Shown piece by piece: positions 7,158 to 16,786 of a stretch of 64,000 nucleotides of DNA. Where the stretch lies: NCBI RefSeq assembly GCF_002008165.1, contig NZ_MRDM01000014.1, positions 558,001 to 622,000 on the forward strand. Direction: 5' to 3'. The notes beneath the pieces are model-generated. The model was not told where the DNA came from, searched no databases, and was given only the letters and a program-made list of their open reading frames with translations. The position numbers and the translations under genes are program-made. The stretch comes from Rhizobium laguerreae. Its GTDB lineage: Bacteria > Pseudomonadota > Alphaproteobacteria > Rhizobiales > Rhizobiaceae. How positions within the stretch are numbered: position 1 is the stretch's first letter; each line of letters begins with the position of its first letter.

Positions 7158-9038
7158 TCAGGTCGCAGGCGAGGTCGGCAAGGGCTCATCGATCTCTTCG
7201 GGAATGAAGCCGCCGGTCTGGCGTTTCCATAGGCGCGCAAACAAGCCGTCGCGTTCGACCAGTTCGTCCGGCCTGCCCTCCTCCACGATGCGCCCGTGGT
7301 CGAGCACGACGATCCGGTCCATCCTGGCGATGGTCGACAGCCGGTGGGCGATGGCGATCACCGTCTTTCCTTCCATGACCAGGTTGAGCCTTTCCTGGAT
7401 GGCGGCTTCGGATTCGCTGTCGAGGGCGGACGTCGCCTCGTCGAGCACCAGGATCGGCGCGTCCTTCAGGAGAACGCGGGCGATGGCCACGCGTTGGCGC
7501 TGGCCGCCTGACAGTTTGATGCCGCGGTCACCGACGAAGGCCTCATAACCGCTGCGGCCTTCGCCGTCGGAAAGATCGGCGATGAAGGCATCGGCACTTG
7601 CCATCTTCGCCACCGCTTCGATCTCGTCCTTCGTCGCCTCCGGCCGGCCGTAACGGATATTGTCGCCGACCGAACGGTGCAGCAGCGCGACGTCCTGCGC
7701 GATGACCCCGATGGCGCGGCGAAGGCTTGCCTGGGTGACGGCGCGGATATCCTGCCCGTCGATGAAGATCGCGCCGTCCTTGATGTCGTAGAAGCGCAGG
7801 AGCAGGTTCGCAAGTGTGGTCTTGCCGGCGCCTGAGAGGCCGACGAGGCCGACCTTTTCACCGGGCAGGACCGTCAGCGACAGATCATCGATGACAGGCT
7901 TGCCGGACTTGTAGGCGAAGCGGACATGGTCGAAACGGATCTCGCCGCTGCTGACAGCGAGGTCTGCCGCACCCGGCCCGTCGGTGATGGTGGGCGGCGT
8001 CGTCATGACGGGCATGGCATCCCTGATGGTGCCGACTGCCTGGAAGATCTGCCGGCCCATCTGCAGGAAAGTGAAGATCTGCGTCGACAGCCGGTTGAGG
8101 ATGTAGACGGCGCCGACAAACTCGCCGATGGAGAGAAATCCGTTGACGAGACCGGAAAAGCCGATCGACAACATGCTCAGCCACAGCAGCGTGTTGATGA
8201 CGACAACGGTCAGTTCCGAGCTGCGATAGATGCGCTGTTCACCCTGCTGTGTCTGCACGGCCTTCTGGATGGTGCTGCGGATAGCGCCTGCTTCGCTATC
8301 TTCGGCCGCAAACTGCTTAACCATCTGCATGTTGGTGTAGAGATCGGTGATGGCGCCGGCCACCAGGCTGCGTTGCTTGGCCGTTCGGCGAGAACGCTCG
8401 ACAAAGGTGGGAACAATCCTGACGGTGAATGCCACGTTGAGCGCGATCCAGACAACGACGGGCAAGGCGAGTTGCCAGGCCAGCGCGCTGAGCAGGATCA
8501 CGGAGCCCACCAACTGCATCACGAAGCGCGGGATGGACTGGAAGGCGGCAATGATCTGCTGCTGCACAGCGGAGGCCACCTGCGACAGGCGCGAAGCGAC
8601 TTGCCCGGCATAGAGATCATGGAAGAAGGCGAGATCCTGCCGCTCCACCGCCTTGTGACCCTGCCACTGGATGGCGGCCGGCATGCCGATGCCGAGTGTA
8701 TGCGACGTGAGAGTATTGCGCACGAATGAAACGATCGGCATGACCGGAAAAATCAGGAAGCCGAGAATGGTCAGCAGCAGCCATTCATCGCGCAGGAAGG
8801 CGGGAGCGCCGTGTTGTGTCACACCATCGACGATGACCGAAAGTCCCCAGACGATCGTCAGGTTGATCGCCTCGAACACCATGGAGCAAAATGCCAGCGC
8901 AATCAGCACACCCCGAAACATCGAGATGAAATGCAGGAGTACCGCCACCGGCCCCTTCGATGGCAGCGGCCGGTAGGGAATATCGAGCGGCCGGATCAGG
9001 CTTTCGAAAGGACGATAGATCGCATCTGAAATCGACAT
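7158..9038 (-). CDS. ABC transporter, fused permease and ATPase (exporter type)
   Basis: 626 residues. The N-terminal six-helix exporter transmembrane domain (about 30-340) is followed by an ATPase domain with Walker A GLSGAGKTT, signature LSGGQRQRVAIAR, Walker B ILVLDEATSALD and the H-loop AHRLST. It is a half-transporter that would work as a homodimer or with a partner, resembling multidrug/lipid exporters of the MsbA/LmrA group. GAGTGG precedes ATG 9038. It converges on the phosphodiester-glycosidase gene with 10 bases between the stops. The substrate is not predictable. Confidence 0.92.
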   Translation of the reverse strand: MSISDAIYRPFESLIRPLDIPYRPLPSKGPVAVLLHFISMFRGVLIALAFCSMVFEAINLTIVWGLSVIVDGVTQHGAPAFLRDEWLLLTILGFLIFPVMPIVSFVRNTLTSHTLGIGMPAAIQWQGHKAVERQDLAFFHDLYAGQVASRLSQVASAVQQQIIAAFQSIPRFVMQLVGSVILLSALAWQLALPVVVWIALNVAFTVRIVPTFVERSRRTAKQRSLVAGAITDLYTNMQMVKQFAAEDSEAGAIRSTIQKAVQTQQGEQRIYRSSELTVVVINTLLWLSMLSIGFSGLVNGFLSIGEFVGAVYILNRLSTQIFTFLQMGRQIFQAVGTIRDAMPVMTTPPTITDGPGAADLAVSSGEIRFDHVRFAYKSGKPVIDDLSLTVLPGEKVGLVGLSGAGKTTLANLLLRFYDIKDGAIFIDGQDIRAVTQASLRRAIGVIAQDVALLHRSVGDNIRYGRPEATKDEIEAVAKMASADAFIADLSDGEGRSGYEAFVGDRGIKLSGGQRQRVAIARVLLKDAPILVLDEATSALDSESEAAIQERLNLVMEGKTVIAIAHRLSTIARMDRIVVLDHGRIVEEGRPDELVERDGLFARLWKRQTGGFIPEEIDEPLPTSPAT

Positions 9039-9209
9039 GGGCCACTCGGATTAAAATCGGGAGGAGGCGTGGACTCAGCTACGCAAGGTCGCAGAAAACC
9101 ATCTCCAGACTGCAATCTCAATTATAAACTTGAGAAAATCTATGGAAGGGACGTTGCCGCGAGAGCCGGGGTCCACGGCAAGGCGATCGTTTTCAAATCC
9201 GGACGGACA

Positions 9210-9776
9210 TCATTCGCCCCGGGCCAGGGCTGCGGCCTGTTCCAGCGAGATCTTCCCAACCAGTGGGTCGGCATGACGGTGGGCGAGCAGCCACTCCGAT
9301 CCATGCCGGCGATAGACCTGAGTGACGCGCAACGACCAGTTCTGGTCCGGCAGGCTGCCTACCTCACCATGCTGGCGCTCGATCATCACCAGTACGATCA
9401 GGTCACCACTGACATAGGACTTTTCCACCTCCAGGGTTCCGCCGCCATTGCGGAAGAACCGAGCGAGCTCGGCCAGATGCTCGGGACTGTCGTCGAAGCC
9501 ATGGCTGGCGGAACCACCGAAAGGCTGCATCAGGGTGAAGTCGTCATCGAGGCGGATGAGGCTCGCCCACCGTGTCATGTCGCCGGCCATGAAAGCCGCC
9601 GCCTGTTGTTGTGTGCGGCGGATGATGGCGAGCAATGCCGCATCTGATCCCGGAGCGGCATGCGCGACGCGCCCTGTTGCGGCGACCGCCATTGCCAGGG
9701 CGGCTTGCCGTGAAAGGGTTGCGGCCTCGTGTACTGGCTTGTCGCCGCGCACCGTTTGGCTTTTGAAAAGGGACAT
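9210..9776 (-). CDS. NTF2-like / DUF4440-type protein
   Basis: 188 residues. A moderately hydrophobic N-terminal stretch (AATLSRQAALAMAVAATGRV ending AHA) could be a weak signal peptide. The NTF2-like core follows (LLAIIRRTQQQAAAFMAGDM, DDFTLMQPFGG, WSLRVTQVYRRHGSEWLLAH). The domain is typical of SnoaL/ketosteroid-isomerase-like proteins. It is divergent from the LysR gene at 9866 with 89 bases between the starts, the classic arrangement for a LysR target. Confidence 0.75.
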   Translation of the reverse strand: MSLFKSQTVRGDKPVHEAATLSRQAALAMAVAATGRVAHAAPGSDAALLAIIRRTQQQAAAFMAGDMTRWASLIRLDDDFTLMQPFGGSASHGFDDSPEHLAELARFFRNGGGTLEVEKSYVSGDLIVLVMIERQHGEVGSLPDQNWSLRVTQVYRRHGSEWLLAHRHADPLVGKISLEQAAALARGE

Positions 9777-9865
9777 CGGATCTTCCTATTGGTGACCGGC
9801 CATAGCGGAATGGCCGTTATCTCCCACTTTCAGGGCAATGAATCCAATGATATGATTTCAGCAAG

Positions 9866-10867
9866 ATGCTGAACCAAATTGATCTATCCAGAATCGACCT
9901 CAACCTGCTCGTGCTGTTCGAGACTGTCATGGAGGAGCGCCATGTCGGCCGTTCGGGGCAGCGGTTGAACCTCTCGCCTTCGGCGATCAGTCACGGCCTT
10001 GGCCGGTTGCGCACGCTGCTGGGTGACCCGCTATTTAAAACACCAAAGGGCGTCGTTCCGACAGACCGGGCCGAGGAACTTGCAGCACCCATCGCCGATA
10101 TATTGGCGCGCGTTCGCAGCGTGGTGGCGACAGCGGAGCCATTCGATCCAGCGCGCTCTCAGCGACGATTTACGATCGGCGCGCCCGATGGTGTTTCGTC
10201 TGTGTTTCTGCCGCCGTTGCTCGACCTGTTGGCCAAGTCCGCTCCCGGCATTGCAATCAGCATCCGGCAATTGCTGCCGAGACAGGGCGAGCCATCGCCT
10301 GATCTGGCTTGGCGCGATGCGTTAACCGCGTTGGAAGCCCGTGACATGGACATCGCCATCATTCCTCAGGCCGAGTTTCCAGTCCGCTTTGCAAGCCTGC
10401 TGCTCTACGAGGAGGATTTTGTCATCGCGGCCCGTCAGGGCCATCCTTTGCTGACAGATCCGACACTGGCCAACTACTGCGCCGCGCAGCACCTGGTGGT
10501 CTCGCATCTGGGCGATACTCATGGCTTTGTCGACAATGTGTTGGCCAGCCATGGATGCTCCAGGCGAGTGGCGCTGACGGTCCCGAACTTCATGTTCGCG
10601 CTCGCCGTGCTTGCGGAAACCGACTTTATCTCGGCCTTGCCACGCCGCTTCGTCGAGATGCACGCCGCGCGATTCGGCGTTGTCAGCGTCAATCCTCCCC
10701 TGCCACTCGGACGCTTCGCCATGAACGCGACGGCGCCGAAGGCGGCAATGCGTGACGAAGGCGTGGCCTGGCTGGTAAGGCTCCTGCAGGCATCCATGGA
10801 TACCGCGATAGATAAAACCCGCGCTCACAGCGGAAGTCGTCCGGCGCCGGGAAAGGCAGGCACTTGA
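9866..10867 (+). CDS. LysR-family transcriptional regulator (NodD/SyrM-like branch)
   Basis: 333 residues. The N-terminus IDLNLLVLFETVMEERHVGR and SAISHGLGRLRTLLGDPLF define the winged HTH. The effector domain with FLPPLLDLLAKSAPGI belongs to the PbpR/NodD-like subgroup, in which the HTH begins DLNLL. It is divergent from the NTF2-like gene, the likeliest target. The C-terminal 25 residues are polar and probably disordered. Confidence 0.9.
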   Translation: MLNQIDLSRIDLNLLVLFETVMEERHVGRSGQRLNLSPSAISHGLGRLRTLLGDPLFKTPKGVVPTDRAEELAAPIADILARVRSVVATAEPFDPARSQRRFTIGAPDGVSSVFLPPLLDLLAKSAPGIAISIRQLLPRQGEPSPDLAWRDALTALEARDMDIAIIPQAEFPVRFASLLLYEEDFVIAARQGHPLLTDPTLANYCAAQHLVVSHLGDTHGFVDNVLASHGCSRRVALTVPNFMFALAVLAETDFISALPRRFVEMHAARFGVVSVNPPLPLGRFAMNATAPKAAMRDEGVAWLVRLLQASMDTAIDKTRAHSGSRPAPGKAGT

Positions 10868-10973
10868 GCCGCCGATAGCGTAAGTCCCGGCGCCTGGATC
10901 GCTCAATTGCGGTCATCGCGCGATTGAGGCAGGATGCCGTCCTCGAATAGCAAGCAGGATCGAACAGACGCTC

Positions 10974-11375
10974 ATGCTGACGGGCTCATGTCATTGCGGC
11001 AAGACAAGCTGGACACTCGAAGGTGAACCCGGCTCGATCACCGCCTGCAACTGCACGCTCTGCCGACGCTACCGTACGCTGTGGGCCTATGACTACGAAG
11101 GAGAGCGCATCGCTCTCACCGGTGAGACCGCCTCCTATACCCGCGCCGACAGGGACGAGCCGTCTCTCGAAATCTTGTTCTGCTCATCCTGCGCCTGTGT
11201 CTTGAGCTGGCGCGGCCTGCGGCTTCCAAAGGATGGCCGCAGGCGCATGGCCGTCAACATGCGGCTTGCGCCGCCGGATCTCGTTCATCATCTGCCTATC
11301 GATCATTTCGACGGCCTGGACACATTTGAAGATCTTCCATCCAAGGGGCGCTGCGTGCGCGATCTCTGGTTCTGA
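10974..11375 (+). CDS. GFA-family (CENP-V/glutathione-dependent formaldehyde-activating-like) protein
   Basis: 133 residues. Zinc-binding cysteines appear as GSCHCGKTSW, ITACNCTLCRRYR and LFCSSCACVLSW, the full GFA pattern. The best-known member adds glutathione to formaldehyde (Gfa), but most homologues have no proven activity and the family assignment does not by itself imply formaldehyde metabolism. It is a single gene with no clear partner; the VOC gene beyond it is on the opposite strand. Confidence 0.88.
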   Translation: MLTGSCHCGKTSWTLEGEPGSITACNCTLCRRYRTLWAYDYEGERIALTGETASYTRADRDEPSLEILFCSSCACVLSWRGLRLPKDGRRRMAVNMRLAPPDLVHHLPIDHFDGLDTFEDLPSKGRCVRDLWF

Positions 11376-11455
11376 GCCGACTGCGAGGAGCGACACGGAC
11401 CGGATCGCGCGCGAGATGCTAGCCCTGGTAAAAGATCGTTCTGCGCGAAGCTGCC

Positions 11456-11929
11456 TCAGCCGCGCCTGGCGGCCTCGATCGCTGCAATGTCGATCTTCCT
11501 CATGGTCATCATCGCGTCAAAAGCACGCTTTGCCTCGCCACCGCCTGCCGAGAGCGCTTCGGAGAGGACCCTCGGCGTAATCTGCCAGGACACACCCCAC
11601 TTGTCCTTGCACCAGCCGCACTCGCTTTCCTGGCCGCCATTGCCGACGATGGCGTTCCAATAGCGATCGGTTTCTTCCTGATCGTCGGTTGCGATCTGAA
11701 ATGAGAAGGCTTCGTTGTGTTTGAACGCAGGACCGCCGTTCAAGCCGATGCAAGGAATACCCGCAACGGTGAATTCCACGACCAGTACGTCTCCTTGCTT
11801 ACCGTCAGGATAATCTCCCGGTGCCCGAATGACGGCACCCACGGCGCTGTCGGGAAAAGTCGCGGCATAGAAGCGGGCAGCAGCCTCAGCGTCTTTGTCG
11901 TACCATACGCAGATCGTGTTCTTTGCCAT
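11456..11929 (-). CDS. VOC-family protein (PhnB-like)
   Basis: 157 residues. The start at MAKNTICVWYDKDAEAAARF is supported by AAGGA seven bases upstream. The conserved block is CGWCKDKWGVSWQITPRVL, matching the PhnB-like subgroup and paralogous to the protein at 2988-3467. It is likely a cytoplasmic dimer with unproven reaction. Upstream to 12179 there are 250 bases without a recognisable gene. Confidence 0.87.
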   Translation of the reverse strand: MAKNTICVWYDKDAEAAARFYAATFPDSAVGAVIRAPGDYPDGKQGDVLVVEFTVAGIPCIGLNGGPAFKHNEAFSFQIATDDQEETDRYWNAIVGNGGQESECGWCKDKWGVSWQITPRVLSEALSAGGGEAKRAFDAMMTMRKIDIAAIEAARRG

Positions 11930-12179
11930 TGCGTGATCCTTTCGCTCTTCGTTTCGCATTGCCCACTGAAATAAGAGGCAAATCGTCTTTCTCCAGCCCA
12001 GTCCGAGTGATTTCACGCGGACGACTGTACAGCGTTGCTAAATGGTCGAGGTCCCTGCGGTGTTGCCATCGTCCGGGTTCAATGACTTCGGGACAAGCGG
12101 GTATGAGGAGATTTGCGGAACCGTGCATATAGCATCGGCTGCATTCACTTTGCCGGAATGCAACCGACGCGACCCGGCT

Positions 12180-13184
12180 CTAAAACATATCCCGCCCGTC
12201 ACTGCGCGGATCGCCGGCCACGCGGTGCGGCTCGTAGAGGCCGCCCAGCGCTTTGCGCCGCCACGGCCGGGCAATATCGCCGTGATTGTCGTCGATATCG
12301 GTGAGCGATATCGCGGCCGTTCCATCCGCAGGGCATTGCGCTGCCCACCGGCCACCGGGCGCGACGATCCCGGAAGACACGGGATCGGCTAAACCGGGAT
12401 GTGCGAGTATGGAGAAACTCACCCAGTACCTGTTGCTCGCCGCATACCCCTGCACCTCGGCGGCGAAGGAGGTATCATTGGCCGACGTCCCCCCAGTGGA
12501 CGAAAACAGCACGCAGTGGACATCGAGCCGCTCGTATTCAGTGAAAATTTGAGGAAAGTTGCACTCCATGCCGAGCGCACAGCCAAAACGGATGCCGTCG
12601 ACCTCGAAGGTCACGGGGATCGAACCTGGCGTGTACATGAAGGAGATCTTGGTGTTCGACAGCAGCCGCTCATCGTAGCGCGTCACCAGTTCGCCGCGAT
12701 CGGAGACGACATAAAGGCTGTTGTGCGGCCGGTGCGGCGGCGTCAGCGGATGCACCGAGCCGATGACCGTCCAGAGCCCGAGTTCGCGCGCCAGTCTGCG
12801 CGTTTTATCCAGCTCCTCACGCAACACGGCCCATTCGAACCGCCGCCAATCGGACGGCCCGATCTCTCCCGGCCCGATTTCCGACATGATCCGCTTGTTC
12901 GGCGATGATGTCGTTCCTTCGGGAAAGTGGATGAGCCGCGCCCCTGCCTCTCGCGCCTGCCGCATCAGCAGGCGTATCTCCTGTCCACTCTGGCGAAGCT
13001 TGTCGGCATCGCGGGGATCGTCTGCATGGGTGGTCTGGGCCACGGCGAGACGCAAACGTCTTGCCTCAGGCTGTGCATCGTTCGCCGACCTGGGAAGAAC
13101 ATGCATGCGGGCGGCGGTGTAGGATTCACCCGTCTTGGCGGCGCGTGCACGCACCCGTCGCTTGAAATTTCCATTCTCAGTCAT
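12180..13184 (-). CDS. Carbon-nitrogen hydrolase (nitrilase superfamily) with basic N-terminal extension
   Basis: 334 residues. The catalytic triad is visible as Glu89 (FPEG), Lys179 (LLSNTK) and Cys208 (ALGMECNFPQ). The family hydrolyses amides, carbamoyl compounds or nitriles. An N-terminal extension of about 35 residues contains KRRVRARAAKTGESYTAARM, a short basic helix motif also found alone or at the ends of unrelated actinobacterial and rhizobial proteins. Its role is unknown. The start at MTENGNF is chosen because residues encoded further upstream do not match the family. The substrate is unassigned. Confidence 0.82.
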   Translation of the reverse strand: MTENGNFKRRVRARAAKTGESYTAARMHVLPRSANDAQPEARRLRLAVAQTTHADDPRDADKLRQSGQEIRLLMRQAREAGARLIHFPEGTTSSPNKRIMSEIGPGEIGPSDWRRFEWAVLREELDKTRRLARELGLWTVIGSVHPLTPPHRPHNSLYVVSDRGELVTRYDERLLSNTKISFMYTPGSIPVTFEVDGIRFGCALGMECNFPQIFTEYERLDVHCVLFSSTGGTSANDTSFAAEVQGYAASNRYWVSFSILAHPGLADPVSSGIVAPGGRWAAQCPADGTAAISLTDIDDNHGDIARPWRRKALGGLYEPHRVAGDPRSDGRDMF

Positions 13185-13365
13185 ATCAGGGCCTCTCACG
13201 TTCCGGACATCGTTCCCCAGCAACAGGCCCGAAACATCAGGACCAAGGATCACGACCCGAGACGAAAGTCCCTTTGCCTCCGGTTGAAGACCCTGCTGGG
13301 GAAGGTCCTGGGAGGTTCGGCGTTAGGCCACGCCGACACAAAGATGCCGAGGCGACCGCGATTCG

Positions 13366-13797
13366 TCAATTCGGGGAATGGCAGGAACCGGCAGGCGCCG
13401 AGACGCCCTGCTTCGGGCGTTCCGCCTTATCCACTCGCCACGGCGGATCGGTGCGGTTCGGTCCGGCGAAATAAAGGATGATGCGATTGCCGCCGGGGTC
13501 GAACAGCTCGGCCTCGCGCCAGAGCCAGTTCTTGTCCTCCGGTCCGGTGACGAAACGAACACCAGCCTCGCTGAGACTGCCGACCGTCTCGTCCAGCTTC
13601 TCGCACTCGAAATACACCGTGGTGCCGCCACCGCCGCCTTCGCCCTGATGCAGGGAGAAGGTGCTGTCCCCGTCCGGGCATACGAAGCGCGCATAGCGAG
13701 GACGGGCGTCGACGACCGGCGTGAGACCGAGAACGCAGTAGAAGTTCCAGCCCGCATCGAGGTCAGGCATCGTAACGGTTACTTGATTCAGGCGCAT
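13366..13797 (-). CDS. VOC-family protein (glyoxalase/bleomycin-resistance type)
   Basis: 143 residues. It begins MRLNQVTVTMPDLDAGWNFY and contains GPEDKNWLWREAELFDPGGN followed by RIILYF, the standard last strands of the fold. A Gly-rich loop (GEGGGGG) lies at about residue 53, and the last 25 residues are polar. It lies 181 bases upstream of the carbon-nitrogen hydrolase start on the same strand and may share its transcript. Confidence 0.85.
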   Translation of the reverse strand: MRLNQVTVTMPDLDAGWNFYCVLGLTPVVDARPRYARFVCPDGDSTFSLHQGEGGGGGTTVYFECEKLDETVGSLSEAGVRFVTGPEDKNWLWREAELFDPGGNRIILYFAGPNRTDPPWRVDKAERPKQGVSAPAGSCHSPN

Positions 13798-13990
13798 GAC
13801 CTATCTCCTCGGCTGAGTTCGCCCAAAACGGTACGGCGGCTTGGCACCACTACATTCATAAAAACAAAGACCTGAAGCCATCAAATGAATCAAATTCTAA
13901 GCGAGCAGTTTTAGTGTCATCGACACAAAACTCGTGTCAGACTGCGCAAGCCACGCACACGCCGGCGCACCGATCGAGAGGGCCGAAGCC

Positions 13991-14206
13991 ATGCACAAGT
14001 TCACCGTATCAATCACTCGGGAGATCGAGGCCGCCACCGCCGAGGAGGCCGCCTTGCTCCTGTATCAGGAACTATCAAGGGGACCGATCCCCGACCGCTA
14101 CTCGGTCGTCGACGAGACGAAGGCTGGCACGGAGGTGAAGCTGGATCGGCAAAAGGCCGACGAATTCGCCAGCATCGACCACACCGCCGACCCCGGCAAC
14201 TGGTAG
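13991..14206 (+). CDS. Small conserved hypothetical protein, 71 residues
   Basis: GAGAGGG lies just upstream of ATG 13991. The product starts MHKFTVSITREIEAATAEEA, has a compact alpha/beta pattern (strand, helix AALLLYQEL, strand YSVVDET), and ends DHTADPGNW. No signal peptide or membrane segment is visible. No family name was recognised. The good ribosome site and coding-like codon pattern support it. A small inverted repeat, GTGTC-ATC-GACAC, lies upstream at 13914-13926. Confidence 0.6.
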   Translation: MHKFTVSITREIEAATAEEAALLLYQELSRGPIPDRYSVVDETKAGTEVKLDRQKADEFASIDHTADPGNW

Positions 14207-14337
14207 GCACCAGACGACCAGAGGAGATCGCTGCTTTGCCCCGGGAGCGCAAGTGCGGTAGTGGCAGATCCCATTCGCCGGCGTAATGCCGATGCAAACA
14301 GCCGCCCGTTGGAAATATCGCGAGCCAAGGAAAGTCC

Positions 14338-15108
14338 GTGACCTCACCAATCAAAATAGCCGTCGCCGGCGCGAACGGCCGCATGGGTCGCGCCATCATG
14401 CCGCTGCTGGCGGCCGATCCGGCTTTTGCGTTCGTCGGCGGCATCGGCCGTGAAGGCTCCATGAGCGCCGGGCTGATCGACCGTTCGGCTGCGATCGGAG
14501 CGACCGACGTGATCCTGGATTTCACGACGGGACGTGCTGCCGCCGAACTTGCCGGTTTGTGCGCTTCGGCCGGCGGACCGGCCCTGGTGATCGGGGCGAC
14601 AGGGTTCGAGCCGGATGAGCTCGAACGGATCGCGGAGGCCGCCCGCGCGATTCCGATCCTGCGCTCCGGCAATTTCTCCATCGGCGTCAACATGCTGGTT
14701 GGCCTAGTCGCCCAGGCCGCGCGCGCCCTTCCCGCGCATGGCTGGGATATCGAAATCCTCGAAGCCCATCACAACAGGAAGATCGACGCGCCGTCCGGTA
14801 CGGCGCTGATGCTCGGCGAAGCGGCGGCCGAAGGCCGCGGCGTTTCCCTTTCATCTGTCGAGCGGCGCGGGCGTGACGGCATCACCGGAGAGCGCCCGCC
14901 CGGCGAAATCGGCTTTGCCGTCCTTCGGGCCGGCGGGCTCGTCGGAGAACACAGCGTCCTGTTTGCCGCCGCCGAGGAAGTCGTGACGCTCTCGCATTCG
15001 GCTCTCGATCGCGGCATGTTCGCCCGCGGCGCGCTTGCCGCCGCCCGCTGGATCGCAGGGCGCGCACCCGGCGAATACGCCATGGGGGATGTGCTGGGCC
15101 TGGCGTGA
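14338..15108 (+). CDS. dapB: 4-hydroxy-tetrahydrodipicolinate reductase
   Basis: 256 residues from GTG 14338 with AAGGAAAG upstream. The nucleotide-binding GANGRMG is at 11-17. The catalytic segment EAHHNRKIDAPSGTA has His144, His145 and Lys148, the signature of DapB. It reduces the dihydrodipicolinate precursor in lysine and diaminopimelate synthesis, in the cytoplasm. It is not next to other dap genes here but beside a convergent ornithine-cyclodeaminase-family gene, so it may be an extra copy with a specialised role. That point is inference. Confidence 0.9.
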   Translation: MTSPIKIAVAGANGRMGRAIMPLLAADPAFAFVGGIGREGSMSAGLIDRSAAIGATDVILDFTTGRAAAELAGLCASAGGPALVIGATGFEPDELERIAEAARAIPILRSGNFSIGVNMLVGLVAQAARALPAHGWDIEILEAHHNRKIDAPSGTALMLGEAAAEGRGVSLSSVERRGRDGITGERPPGEIGFAVLRAGGLVGEHSVLFAAAEEVVTLSHSALDRGMFARGALAAARWIAGRAPGEYAMGDVLGLA

Positions 15109-15123
15109 ATAAGGAAAACGGGC

Positions 15124-16044
15124 TCACAGCATATCGAGGATTGCCGAGGCGACGACGACCTCGGTTCCAGCCAATCCGACGGAGCAAAACAGCGTCGTAT
15201 CGCCAGGCGACCCTCGCCCGGCCGTTTTCCCGGCCATGATATCGGCAAGGTCGGCCATGCGGTGTTCATTGCCGGAGCCGGTCAGGAAAAAGGGCGAAGC
15301 ATAGGCGCGCGTCTGTTCGGGTGAATCCGTCGCGATCACGGCGGCGACATCGGCAAGATCCAGGCCGAGTTCGTATCCCTCATGCGTTTTCGGGCCAACG
15401 GTGTTGACGTGCACGCCGGGCTTCAAATCCCGCGCATGAATGACGGGCGTTCGGCTCGTCGTCGCACAGATGACGATGTCGGCGTCATAGACGGCTTCAG
15501 AAGCGCTGCCGGCAGGCTCCACTTCAATACCCAAGGCGTGCTGCATCTCGGCTGCAAAGGCGGCGCGATTCTTCTCGTCGCGGCTATAGACGCGGGCGCG
15601 GTCCAGCTTTCGAACGGCGGCGGCCGCGGCAAGCTGGGTTCGCGCTTGCCCTCCGCTGCCGAGGATCCCGACGATGCTGGCGTCAGGCGCGCTGAGATGC
15701 CGGATGGCGAGCCCTCCGATCGCACCGGTTCTGAGATTGCCGAGACGATCTCCGAGAATAATGCCCTTGAGCTTCGCGTCGTCGGCCGACCACACCGCGA
15801 CGATCTGCGAATGCTCCGCCCCGTCGAATGTTTCATAGACTCGGAAGCCCGCGAGCGGTTTCTCGCCGAGGATGCCGCCGACGGTGAAGACGAGATCGCC
15901 GCGATCGGGAAACGAGACATGGTGCCGGGGCGGAGAGATCAACCGATTGTCGGCTCTCGCGAGAAAAGCGGTCTCGAGAGCATCGATCGCGATCATCATC
16001 AGCGCGCTGCCGACCAGATCCTCGTCTTTCAGAATTTTCGTCAC
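15124..16044 (-). CDS. Ornithine cyclodeaminase / mu-crystallin family protein
   Basis: 306 residues. The start is GTG with a strong GGAGG six bases upstream; an earlier in-frame ATG (16071) lacks this. The Rossmann fold shows GILGSGGQARTQL, followed by VYSRDEKNRAAFA and ICATTSRTPVIHA. Family members deaminate ornithine to proline or act as NAD(P)H-dependent imine reductases and alanine dehydrogenases. The stop lies 15 bases from the convergent dapB stop, so the two are neighbours but not an operon. Confidence 0.87.
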   Translation of the reverse strand: MTKILKDEDLVGSALMMIAIDALETAFLARADNRLISPPRHHVSFPDRGDLVFTVGGILGEKPLAGFRVYETFDGAEHSQIVAVWSADDAKLKGIILGDRLGNLRTGAIGGLAIRHLSAPDASIVGILGSGGQARTQLAAAAAVRKLDRARVYSRDEKNRAAFAAEMQHALGIEVEPAGSASEAVYDADIVICATTSRTPVIHARDLKPGVHVNTVGPKTHEGYELGLDLADVAAVIATDSPEQTRAYASPFFLTGSGNEHRMADLADIMAGKTAGRGSPGDTTLFCSVGLAGTEVVVASAILDML

Positions 16045-16143
16045 GGCCAAACCTCCAGCCCATGCCGGCATGCTGCAACCCCAACCCCACTTGAGGTCAA
16101 TAGGTGAGGCAAGCCGACATGCGCTGAAACATCGGCGTGAGGC

Positions 16144-16650
16144 CTAACTGACCAGACGGCGAGCCATCATGACGTCGTCGATCTCCCTGCCCTCCTCCAG
16201 AACCCCGCCGGGAATCCTGCCGATCTCGGAGAAGCCTTCCCGCTGATAGAAGCGTATTGCCGCCGGGTTCTCCGCGCTGACGAAGAGTTCCAGCTGCAGG
16301 ATGCCGATATCGCGCGCGTGATCGGCCACCGCGCTGAGCAGCTTGCCGGCAAGGCCCGTTCCGCGCAGGCTCCTTCTGACGTAAACCATGATGATCGTTG
16401 CGCGATGGGCCATCTTGCTCGACCGCTGCCGAAGCAGGCCGGTTATGCCGACGGGTTCGTCACCCTGAAAGGCGATGAAAACCGGCTCGTTCAGGCGATT
16501 GCGCCACTCCTCGAGAGAAAGAGCCTCCCAGTCCTCGTAGCGGCTTGCAAAGAGGGACGGTTCGGTGCGAAGCGCTTCCAGACGGATACGCCGGAAAGCC
16601 TCCACTTCGTCTGCCCTGACATGCCTGATCGTCGTGCCACTTTCATCCAT
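16144..16650 (-). CDS. GNAT-family N-acetyltransferase
   Basis: 168 residues, starting at MDESGTTIRH with AGGAG upstream. The acetyl-CoA motif A is VYVRRSLRGTGLAGKLLSAV, and the closing motif is ENPAAIRFYQREGFSEIGRI. A typical cytoplasmic acetyltransferase of unknown substrate, with no obvious partner. Confidence 0.9.
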   Translation of the reverse strand: MDESGTTIRHVRADEVEAFRRIRLEALRTEPSLFASRYEDWEALSLEEWRNRLNEPVFIAFQGDEPVGITGLLRQRSSKMAHRATIIMVYVRRSLRGTGLAGKLLSAVADHARDIGILQLELFVSAENPAAIRFYQREGFSEIGRIPGGVLEEGREIDDVMMARRLVS

Positions 16651-16786
16651 CGGGATCTCCTGCGAGATGAGAGGTACTGTCAATACAGATGGCCTCAGCC
16701 GATGCAACCGGTGTCAGGACGCTTCGTAGTTCAGCATATGCTCGAAGTGACGAGATCGAACGGAAATCCGTCATCTCAGGCGCCGG

